Below, piece after piece: positions 50,278 to 62,300 of a DNA stretch of 64,000 nucleotides. A program made the position numbers and the translations under genes. How positions within the stretch are numbered: the first letter of the stretch is position 1; the number at the start of each line of letters is the position of its first letter. Below the pieces are notes generated by a model. The model saw nothing but the letters and a program-made list of their open reading frames with translations. It had not been told where the DNA came from and ran no database searches. The DNA is from Diadema setosum (lineage: Eukaryota; Echinodermata; Echinoidea; Diadematoida; Diadematidae). Where the stretch lies: positions 48,533,627 to 48,597,626 of the forward strand of contig NC_092686.1 in NCBI RefSeq assembly GCF_964275005.1, in the 5' to 3' direction.

Positions 50278-51405
50278 GTTTCTAGACAACTTTTCAAAGA
50301 AATAACCATGGGAAAACAGTGCATTGCTGGTGTGAGTTTTTCTAGTTAGACTCGTGTGAGTAGTTTAGAAGAGTACCAACAGGAGCGAAACGAGTGATCA
50401 TCTGTGATAACCATGGTAACCATTATAAGGCTGGAGTCATAGAGGTAATGAGTCGGAGGGTATGTGTGAAGGTCAAGTCTGGAATTCGTGTTTATATTTG
50501 TGTATGATGCTGAAAAACATATTTTGCGTTATACTTATAAATCTGATCCAGTAATCTGATTTTCTAATTTCTCTTGAAAATCAATATCATATCCCATGAT
50601 GAGTAAGATTTCGATATGAAAATAGCATACCAGTATTTCCTATTTTGAAAACCCATTGTACATACATATCAGGACTCTGCTTGCTAATCTCGTGACGCAC
50701 ACTGGGGCTATTGTGGTTACTCAATGATAATTAAATGACTTTTACATACTTGCTGTAATAGTTTGGGTGAAAATGGAAACAAAAATCGCATCAGTGTTTA
50801 TTTCTCATTCAAACAAAACCAAACACAAAAACACGTCCACGATCAAAATCAACATCGAAAACAAAACATGCCGACTCATGTACAATCATATACTTTTCTT
50901 ACGTGGCTAATCACACAAGGAATGGCAAGACCGATACATACATAAATACATAAAGATATATATAAGTGAAGATGCAATTTTTCTTATGTGTCATATGAAC
51001 GAAAATAACGTCTATTTACAATTGTTTAATCAGCAATATATACATTTCAACACAGATAAACTAGCATTCTTTCATGTAAATAAAATGTTTTGTAATACCA
51101 TCTTGTTTAATTCATCATTTTACAACCTATACTTCGCCAAACAAATGTCTATCTGATAGAAGGTATCAAAATAATATAACGCCATGGTCAAATGTGTAAA
51201 CGTGGTTCAGAATGTAAAGTTCTAAATGATAACAGAAGGCAGTTTTAAGCAGGCATAAAAATTTTCGCGTCAAGATGGAATCAACAATTCTCTTTGTTGG
51301 TATCATCTTTGAATACTCCAGGGAAAATAATCCAGTCTTTATGGGGTAAACATACACCTGCAAACATGCGTTGCATGAAAGCCCTAAGAAACATTAGAAG
51401 ATCAC

Positions 51406-51411
51406 TTTATT
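51406..51411 (-). terminator. Likely CLCA-B polyadenylation signal
   Basis: AATAAA on the minus strand, about 120 bases after the CLCA-B stop. Confidence 0.6.
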
Positions 51412-51530
51412 TGACATTCTCTGACATCATTGCAAGCTACCCATTACAATTTCATCCAACTTGAATGAAAAATTGAATTTCGTATGAATAATTTTCGAAG
51501 AGTTTTCTGAGTCCATTTAGGAGGGACTTT

Positions 51531-52225
51531 TCAAATGTCCTCCAACACTAGAGCATCTGCCACTCTCTTTCCGGTTCTCTTATTTTTCCTCGAACTGTTT
51601 TCCGCCAAATTTGTCTCGGACGTTGCTTCATACGGACCCGCCCATTGATTATTTCGATGACGATACCGCTTTATCAAGCCTGCCCCACAGCTGGCATGTC
51701 GGATAATGGTGTAGATGACGATGGCAGTGAGTAAGATCAGGATGGTAAGCACTGCTACAACGATCATGGCAGTCGTGATTCGACCACGTGGTTGAACTTC
51801 CTTAGGAGGGGCACTCTTCTCTGTTGTGGTCATGTTAACATCCGGTATGGCGGTGCCTGTGTCAGGTCCCGGGAAGAAACCCCTACGCCTCGTCGTGGAT
51901 ATGCGTTTTGCTGTGGTGACCTCGAAGAGACCGGTAATGGTGTCTGACGTCGGTGGAAGGGTCGGTACTGAGGGCGTCACGACTGTCACCATATTGGAAG
52001 GCTCGGCACGATTGCCCACCTCATCAAGGCTGATGAGACGAATGGCGCAAACGGGATTGAAGCAGGCGCGAGGTAGGGCGATGATCATATTCTCAGTGCT
52101 GTAACTGGTAGCGGGAGCTGTAAGACTGCCTACCACTAACATGCCCCTGGTGACAACGTCTCCAGACAGAAAGTTTCGGCCAAAGACGTTGGCGTTGCTG
52201 CTGTATCGGATCTGATAGGAACTTG
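51531..52225 (-). CDS. CLCA: CLCA-B terminal exon 12 (membrane helix, tail)
   Basis: 695 bases after AATTACAG|. Contains SYQIRYSSN, LISLDEVGNRAEPSN, a Thr/Pro-rich stalk, a helix and a basic tail ending ALVLEDI. Confidence 0.94.
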
Positions 52226-52293
52226 CTGTAATTAGAGAGAAAAGAAAGTAATTTTGATCACAGTATGATCGACATGTGTTTTAGTCTAACTCG

Positions 52294-52346
<53 letters not shown>

Positions 52347-55300
52347 AACATTCTTTCTCTAATTCTTTTCATAAAACCTTCTAACTATCGCCCAGAAACA
52401 TTAGATCTAGTTCTGATTTTCACTTCGATTACAGTTGAACTGTCTGAAACGTTAGTGATTTACTGCGTAAAGGTAGCTGTTCATACTGCTTCTTCAGTGT
52501 AAAACTCTATTAAACTACTGACGGGTGGACACTTCTTTCATTAATAACAAGTGTCAGACTGCATACAGTTAAGCTTGTCCGTTTATCAACTTTGATCTTG
52601 ATCACTTCAGGACGGACAAAGACAAAAATGTTTATAATTAGAGGCAACTGTTAGCTGTTAGCTTTCGGCATCATTATATTTGAATTTGTTTTGACACAAG
52701 AAAACAATCTAAAAAAATAATTTTACTATACCCAGAACCAAGGTAGGGGCGGAAGGGGTGAGGGGGAGAGGCTGTCACAATTTTGTTTAAGGAAAAGAAA
52801 AAAAAAAAAACCCACAAGAATACGATGACTTTCCGAGGTTCTTCCCATGGAAGGAGGGGGCGGGAGCGTTGCCCCTTGACCAAAACCGTAGGAACTACCC
52901 CTTACGCCTCTCTCCCCCTTTCCAAAAACTCTCTTCTAATTATTGCTCTGCTTCCCCTGTGTGGTATGTGGTATATTCTCCCCATCAAGACACCATCAGA
53001 ACATCTCCACTCACCCCGCCCAGAGTCGTAATCGTCTCCCATGGCTGTCCATCGCAGTTTAACCCTCAATGATGTCGAGTTAAACACCACCACCTCGAGG
53101 TCATTGACCCGGGCAGGAGGGAATCGATCACGAGCCAAGAGAGCCGAAACGTCGCCCGTCACCTCTACGTGAGCTTCGGGTGGGGCCCTCATGAACGGGC
53201 CTACGCTGACCAGCTCTGCCGGCTGCTCTGTCACGTCTGTTAAGATTTGATTTGATTCGATTTATTAACAGAATGCATATGCATGCATTATACACATATA
53301 TAGTGGTGTACATGGAATAGAATTTACATCATGTCGTAAACATTTAGGAGTGGATCGTCACTAGCTGTTCAAATCTTTTATTAACATTTGTTAACTAGGC
53401 AATTTCGTTAACTTGTCGCAGACACTCAATACTACTGGTATAGGAAATGTGTTGATTTTATGTTCACTTTGATCAATTTCAACCGCATGATCAAGTAACA
53501 ATTTATGCAATACGTGACAGGTGATACAAATAACTGTGATCAAAAGAACGCGTGAAATGCTGTGCAAACAGATCATGTTGACGAAGTTAAGAGCATTAAC
53601 GTCACAATCGCAGTAAATGGTTTTCCACCGTTTCCTTGAGACTGTTAGATGACAAATCAATAATTTTCTGTTGGTCCTTTTTATTTTGATACATGGTTTC
53701 TCTGGTCAACTATCACATCAGAAACATCATTACTGAAGTGCTCGAAAGCTCTTTGTTAAAATATTTTCTCACATTCGAACTTACAGCTTGCTAAGACCAA
53801 GTAACTCGTGGTCATATCCCACTAGACCGACACCCACGAGTCATACAGCCTACGAGTTCGACATTGAAAACAGGTCCATGAGTCATACAGTTCACGAGTT
53901 ATACAGCCCATGAGTTCGACACTAGGTAAAATCAGCCCACGAGTTCGACAGATACAACATGGGGCTTAATGTGCCGGTCTCGTGGGCCTTGTCAGCTTAG
54001 TGTCGAACTAATGGGCTGTATAACTCGTGAGCTGTATAACTCGTGGGCTGCATGACTCTTGGGCTCTTTGACTCGTGGGCTGTATGACTCGTGAGCTGTA
54101 TAACTCATAGGCCGTATTACTCGTGAGCTGTATGACCTGTGAGCTGTATGACTCGTGGGCTGTATGACTCGCGGGTGTCGGTCTCGTGACGTGCATTCAG
54201 TAACTCACCCCAGTCTGCGGGCATGACTCCACTCATTGCCGAGGTTCCTCGTCTCTTGGTTGTCCGACTATCTCCTCGAACCTTCATGTCAATCTGATAA
54301 CTACCCTCCTCAGTAAACTGTGTGAAATACGCAGAGTAGATCCCATCGTTCGCCCTGGTATCAGCCCCTGTAGGAGAGGTCGTATGACAGGTGCCTTTAA
54401 GTTACCATTCTTATACTGGGCAGCAATCCGTTATAACTTACTTTCAAGCGGCATTCAGAAATTTTCATTGTCGAGAAACACATGCACGATTTGTACTATG
54501 AATAAGGAAGATACTGAATTTTGTTGGCATGGTCACGACAACGAAATTACAAAACTTTTTTTTTTTCAAATTAATGATTTAAAAAAATCCATCTTGACAC
54601 ATATAATAAAAAATACAATGATATGCCATGCAAACAGATCAACATGATATCCTGACGTGGACAAAAAAACATAACTCCATCATCTAGTATAGCCATGAAG
54701 TAATCTATGTCCATTTACAGAGGCCGGACGACCTAGACGCGGACAATTCAACTTACCTATACCTCCATCTCTGAGTGTGATTTCGATGTCGCTACCCCCA
54801 GGGCGCTCGACCAAGGCCTTGACCGATGCTCCGACTATGGGCATTTCCCCTTGTTTCACCTCGCCGTAGATGATGAACATATTGTTGAATCTGACATCGA
54901 TCTCACGCTGTAGAAGGAGCGGTCGAGCACGGATGGGTGGTTGAGAAGAAGAGGCTGCAGAGAAAACCTGGATGTCTACTGTCTGATCAGGTTGCTGGTG
55001 ACTGTCTATGCTTATGGTCCAAACTCCCTTCTGTTTAGATTGAAAAAAAAAAATGGAATTTGATGAAACATAAAGTAATTAATGTTTCCAATTTTTATGA
55101 TCATGGCCTTATATAACCAGGGTAGTCTCTTCAGCATTGCCACTGTTCTACCAGAGGGCCCTGCCATTATCATTACCCTAGCGTTGTCAGGTACAGGTAC
55201 CCATTTGTACACCTGGGTCGAGAGGGACACAGTGGGTAAAAACATCTTGTCCAAGGACGTAAGCACTTGGCGAGATTCGAACTCAAGTCCTCCGATCGGG

Positions 55301-56314
55301 AGTCGGGAGTATTATCCACTATGACACAGCCCCCCTTAGGATTTCACACATTGACGCTCATATCTCTACTCATGACAGAAGTAAAGGGGAAATTGAGGGT
55401 TAGATCGTTCCAATCCAAGCATGGGGAATACATCTAAAATGCTGTACTGCATCAAAATTATTGTTGATTTCACCGAGGAGGTATACTAGGCTTGGCTAGT
55501 ACGTCCTTGATTTGACTAAACTTAAAATAAAGTTCACAAAATATGTTCTCCATTTGGCAATTTGGTAGTCAGTCAAGGTAATATATGATGTTAAATTCTT
55601 GTTGTTCGACGTTTGGATAGTCACAGCAATGTTGATTTTGTTTCATCACACGAATATCACTTTGACTATATCTCCCCAATTTCCGTTTTTCTTTGAATTG
55701 ATACAACGAAAAAAGGGAAAATGTCCAAAATACTTCACCTTCATCAGATTGTTAATTCTAAAGTCCATTTGCTGATTGGACTCATCCAGGGTAACCCCTG
55801 GAGAGCCGGGCGTCACGGGATGCCATCGTCTTAGTGGGCTACGAAGTGAGAATACTGGTCGTGGATCTTGGTCCCAAGAAAAGCGGAACGTAGTGGATCG
55901 TCCGATCGATCCGTCGATTATAAGAGGTGCAGAAACATTGGTGATCGGGAGTGGATTGGGGATTTCGATTGACTCACGGAAAACCTGCAATGTGACAAAG
56001 GGCAATGGAGGTAAGCCGCTGCTATGTTCACATTTTTTTTTTTAAAGACTGAACGATTTATACTCATACTCAGGTCTTATTTACCAAGGGTAGCCCCTTA
56101 AGTGCTGCAACTGCTCTACCAGAGGGCAATGCTATTATTATTACCCTAGCATTGCCAGGTACCCATTTATACACATGGGTCGAGAGGGACATGGTGGCTA
56201 AAAAATAAAAAAAAAAGGACGTAAGCACTGGGCGGGATTCGAACTCGGGTCCTCCGATTGGGAGTCTTATCCACTATGCCACAGTACCCCCACATGTACC
56301 TTTCTCATGCACAT

Positions 56315-56352
<38 letters not shown>

Positions 56353-59300
56353 TCACTCACTCCCCTAGAAAATGTAGAATCTATATCCTATAAAAGCTTA
56401 ACTGATAAGTTCAGCCTATGCAACTCGACAATTGTTGGCAGATAAATCATTTGCTGGTGACTTCATCTTATTCCTAAGTTGACAGGTACTATGACGAAGA
56501 GAAAAACCAGATCCAGTCCATACCTGCACGAAACGAGGATTATTTTCCAAATCAGCGAAGACGGGTTCTCCAGCAAGTTCTGGGTTCTCGGGGTTTGAAG
56601 AAGGCTCGTAGGCATACCACGTCCCTGGCTCCAGGACGCCCGATATATTGATGCTACGGGGGTTCCCCGGAGGACCAAAGTTGACAGCGCGTACAGCCAC
56701 GCCCTTATCACGCAGCTCTGTAATACGGCTTGTTGGAGGTACGCCTTGCCATCCGCTCACTAAAATTATGTCCGATCCAACACCATTCATTTCCGTGTTA
56801 GTTCCATTCAGAATGACCTATATGAAATATATGAAAGTGAAGATACATCAGGTCCAGTATAATCGACAGCCATTTGTTTAACTAAAGTTTCTCTGGCTTA
56901 CTTTTTGAACGTATTTAGTTCTTCATTTCCTCTCATGATTGCAAAAATGTGAAGGTCGACTTATTCCAGTATTCTACCTTAGGCCTAATGAGGAAGGTGC
57001 TGTTCTCAGTAGGGTATTATTCACACGAGAAAAGAGAAACTTATACCCAAAATATGTGGATTCAGTGAAAGCGCAAATGATAGAAGAAACATCTGTGAAG
57101 TTTGAGAAAATTGGACGATCTGTTTGAATGTTAAATTGCCGTCCTTGCTGGATAAGGTTTTGGAACAATCTATTAAAAAAGGACTATTATGAGAATGACA
57201 GAAATTTATCATTTTCTAATGAACACACTCCTTGACGCACTACTGACACATGATGAGAGTATTCCCTCTACTTTTGAAGAAGGGAAGTCAAGTGCTCGAT
57301 TTTCTTTCTTTCTTTTGTTCCTTTTTTTATATAAAGAAAAAACGAGTACTGGGGGAGGGGAGCTGGGGAGCTTGGGGGGGGGGGGGGGTGGGGACTGCAG
57401 CCATCTTCCAGTTCCGGAGCCTGAGAATCATAATGTTACTGTTCTACAATAGTATTAAACATGTCACGACTTAAATAAATGTTGTAGATGGCAACTCCCT
57501 CTCCCCCTCGTGATCTGCCCCAATCCCACCCCTTCTCATCTCCTTATTTCCCCCCTCTCAAATACAAGACAAAAGAAAAGAAAAGAAAAGAAGAAAACTC
57601 ACCTTGTAATAAGAATGGCGGAGAGCTGCCCCTGGGTTTACCGCGCTGGTGCTACTTGGCGACGCCAGATTATCCAGGACAGTGAGAAGGGATTGCTTTC
57701 CTTGTGGACTCATCTCCGTAAGGCGCGCCCTCGTCACTGGTTTCGAACGAGAGTAGGTGACGATTCCTATTAGACTGTCTGCTGGTGCGTCATCAACGAA
57801 CCGTTTGGACATTCTGATGACGTCATTCCAATATTCGTCATCCTAGCAAAGAATGCATACAATTGAAACGATGGTGAGTAGAGAAACCTTCTTGCAATGA
57901 GAATAGAGTCTGGAACTAATTCAGAGACACCCATTAATCGACGAACCGTTTGGACATCCTGATGACGTCACTCGAATAGGCGTCATCGTAGACAAAAAGA
58001 TGCACACAGTTTAATTTGTAATACTTTCATACGTGTTCTTTTTTTTCTATTCCGGATTTGTTATCGCTTCCAGAAAACAAATAATTTCCTCTCAATACAG
58101 GGAGATTAAAAACTCTCTTGGACTCGGGTAATTATTCACTCACTGTAGAAAAAAAAAACAGCTTTCCTGTCATGATCAAAATATGGACACTCAGCTGATA
58201 GTGAAAAGTCGACGAATGTGCCATGATTTATCATCGCACTCTCGTTACTTCAAACAATATGACTGCTCATATATTTTGACACACTTTTCATCACGGTATT
58301 TAGAGAGTATAATAGTATTGTTCTTTTATTTACGTATTTCATTATTTTGATGTTACCTGTTCCTTGCAAAAGTTAAGAAAGTGTGGGATCTAATCATATA
58401 AGAAATGAGAGCAACACTGAAGCCGATTCTTTATCTAAGGCGGCATTTATGAAAAAAAAAAAGCTCGAGAAACAGGACCGCTTTCCTAAACGCAATTTTA
58501 AAGGGTTCCTCTGGGTGCCACTAATCGCTACTTGGGAGTTGTCATTACGCTGCTGCTTTGCGCCGTTCGATCAAAGTACAGCGATATGTTTCAAAACGGC
58601 TTTGCACTTTATCTTCTTCTTAAAAAGGCGTTTGAAGCTCAAATGAATTTCTCAATCACCCTGTTAATGGTCGTTTCAAATCAGAGTATCTAACCACGAT
58701 TTAAAAGCACGGTTGCGTTTCATCACCGCCGGAAAACGCCACAAACACGTTTGGAATGGTGAATGTAACTCAGAAACTGGAAGTATTTTGGGCAAACATT
58801 ATGCACAGCACCTCTGTGCCACATTAACGAACCACCTACACTGAAACTATTGAAGACCGGGGAAAGCTTTAACAGAAATTATGATATGTTGCCATATCTT
58901 TAAAAAGAAGAACAAATTGACGTGATCAATAATAATTTGTATCATATCAGTATACAGAATACAAAAGGACAGTATCATACCACCCTGCCCTGTTGTGCTA
59001 GAGGTCTAATGTCTTAAACACATCCAGGGAAACAGGATGGGCAGTGATTTGACAGGTGGAACTTTGTTATTGCCATGGTTACTCACAGGCATTGAGCTGG
59101 ATCTATCGATGACGAGCACGGTCCTGTTTTTGTAAAGCATCAGTGTGAATGACGGAGTTGTGTCAACAACTGCCGGTGGGGGCGGATTTCTGTTGTTGAG
59201 AAAATCGGGCGACTTCAGCATGACGTCCCATGAACTTTGACCTGCGCACAGCCTGTTCTGCTCAGTCGGTGCTTCCGAGGAATGGAATGAGGCTGGGTCA

Positions 59301-62300
59301 TTCGGGTCGCTTTGGCAAAACTTTCTGATCTGGAATAAAAGATGATGCCATGTGTGCGAAAGGGTCTTTTATACTAAACAAAAAGTTCTTGCATAAACAC
59401 GCATTGGCTCTTTGCTTTTTATGGCCACTAGAAAGGACTACAGAACTGCGCATTGCAACAGTTCCGGTTTATAGTTTTACCATAAAATAACATATCATTT
59501 ATCATATAAAGAATAGAAGTGAAATGCCATATAGGGGCAACTTGCACACTTTACAATGTCGGATATCTATGTACGAAGATTTGGGATGCTTTCCACTGAA
59601 GGATGCATTTATCGATCATTAGAAACATTTCATGGGTAAAATCCCTAAAGCGTATCCTCCAAGGAAATTCGATACAAATTTAAACGGTCGTTTATCAGAG
59701 TATAAGCTCTTCAAGTGCTTCCAGCCACCTTTCATTAAGAGCGTTCATGGTGCCGTAAATATGTCACTGTTGTTTGCTGAGTGTTGTAGTTTATCAAATG
59801 TAAATCACAAACTTACGGATGGAATGCTAGTGCTGTACATGATTGACCCGGAAGCGGTTTGACCCTCGATGTTGTTCGGTCGGAAGCGACACGTTGGCGG
59901 CGGGACTTTCCCGGCTTCGACGTCACACACCACTTCCGGGTTCTGTTGAGTAACTGCGTCTCCGCGGGTCATGGCGACAGCGAGTGGCGGTAAAGCGACC
60001 CCTGAGATTGCCGTAGAGCACTTCGTTCCCTCCAGTTTGCCGCTGCTGGAGATGTAGAATTGAGGAGTTCCGGGTCGCGTGGGGTATTCGTCGAATAAAC
60101 CCCAGTTCAGATGGCCCCACTCGTGTACAAGAACCTTGGCTGCGTGCATGTTTGCGTGCGGGGGGGGGGGGGGGAGGGGGGGGGGGGTAGGGGTGATGGC
60201 AGGTAAAAGACGAAGATTGGAGAGAGGAAGAACATAGTTAAGGTCAGCAGTACTTTTCAGGTCAAGACTAAATATAATTGATGTTTTGGTTTGTGTTCTC
60301 AGCTATACATGCAGCTCTCGAGAAATTAGTGTAGTGTAAACAAGCCGAGGTTGAAATTGACACGAATGACTTTTTGCTGCCTTCTCCATATTGTTTATTT
60401 AAATAGATAAACTGATCTTCTATGAGGTCATGTTATATCAAAGCGATTAAAATTCCATCGCTTATCGGGGTTGCTTGTTTCTCGATGCTCAGTATGGCGG
60501 TGAACAGGGTCTCATTTCTTCCTCCCCACCCTGCCCATCGAAAGTAAAGCAACTTGATATGATGGTACGTGGTGTACCATTCAGCCAGGCTATTGCTATG
60601 CACGCGAACACCTTCCGTTACTATGACAACAGACCTATACAACAAGAGCCAAACATCACTGACAGAGAAGGGTTATGACTACGTGACGTGTCATTGTAGG
60701 TCGGACACACTATAAAGGCGAGAGAAAAACTGGGATGTGTTTGTGTATAATGTTTATAGCATGACATGAGGTGACCATGAGAACGAGACATTCGTGCAGT
60801 ATGTGACGTAGTGTTGTGTAGTGAAGCATAAATCTGAGTACTGCAACGTGGTGTAATGGTGAAGTTTCGTATAGGGCTCACACCCGTAAATACAATGGAA
60901 TGTCCCAGACCCCTTCACAAATTCGTACCAAAGATACCAAAATAAATGAAGAAAACAATTAATTAAAAATCAATGATGTAGTTTGGCAAAAAACTGAATA
61001 GCTGTAGATATTGAGTATGAATTCCTCTACAAATTGCATTTTGGTTGGAAGATGAAAGCTTTTCTGGTGGACTTTGAGGGGACTATATTTCATTGGGTAC
61101 GTGTACGGAAAATGGGTGATTTTTTGAGTGACAAGAACTCGTAGTCTGGCTTTGCGGACCCCTGGACAGAATTTGGACTGAAGAATCCACCCTGAAAATT
61201 TGATGGATGAAAGGGTATATCTCACTTATCCAGGTTAGTGAAGCTGAAACACCTCATTTCTCCCTGCTATTTTACAGAATTTTTTGAAATTTGATTTTTA
61301 ACACACATCCCTATGGGGAAATATTTATGGGTGTGAGCCCTATAGGGCTCACACCCGTAAATACAATGGAATGTCCCAGACCCCTTCACAAATTCGTACC
61401 AAAGATACCAAAATAAATGAAGAAAACAATTAATTAAAAATCAATGATGTAGTTTGGCAAAAAACTGAATAGCTGTAGATATTGAGTATGAATTCCTCTA
61501 CAAATTGCATTTTGGTTGGAAGATGAAAGCTTTTCTGGTGGACTTTGAGGGGACTATATTTCATTGGGTACGTGTACGGAAAATGGGTGATTTTTTGAGT
61601 GACAAGAACTCGTAGTCTGGCTTTGCGGACCCCTGGACAGAATTTGGACTGAAGAATCCACCCTGAAAATTTGATGGATGAAAGGGTATATCTCACTTAT
61701 CCAGGTTAGTGAAGCTGAAACACCTCATTTCTCCCAGCTATTTTACAGAATTTTTTTGAAATTTGATTTTTAACACACATCCCTATGGGGAAATAGTTAT
61801 GGGTGTGAGCCCTATAGTGAAGTGTAGTGTAGTGTAGTGTAGTGTAGTGTAGTGCCGTGCAGTGTAATTGAGTGTAGTATATAGTGTAGTGTAGAGCTGA
61901 GTATGCAACTATGTTGAACCAAGGAGCCTCACTTATAGGGCCTCATCCACGTCAAGCTCTGCTTATGATGACGGTCCCCTGTATTGATTTCTCCTTTGTT
62001 CATATACAGTAGTACAGTATGCCTTCATATCTTGTTTTGATTCATTACAGACTGATGTTGTTATGAAACTGACATTTCTTATATTGATTTGTATGTTATA
62101 CTCTTCTTCTTCCTTTTTTTGTGTGCCTACTCTGCATCACTTTGTTTTCATTTGTTATTGTATTTGGAGAAAGAAAATGCAGAAATAAACCAAACCAAAC
62201 TCACCAGGATCGCCCCATCTTCCTGTCTCTCCAGACATGATAAATTCTGGTGTCAGGTGCATGTATTCTCCAGGGCTTCCACATTGTCCTGGCTGGCGGA

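Larger units (their letters stand above)
49523..51530. other. Convergent intergenic region between the two CLCA genes
   Basis: 2 kb holding both 3' UTRs. It has a (CT)n plus (TA)n block at about 49869-49986. Polyadenylation signals of both genes lie inside. No further gene seen. Confidence 0.6.

Noticed and set aside
53823..54188. CRISPR-like repeat array
   Set aside because: Units are 16 bp, contiguous without spacers, and inverted; the DNA is eukaryotic.
60959..61696. Two identical 88-residue genes
   Set aside because: They lie inside twin TIR MITEs with no known motif; identity reflects recent duplication of the elements.
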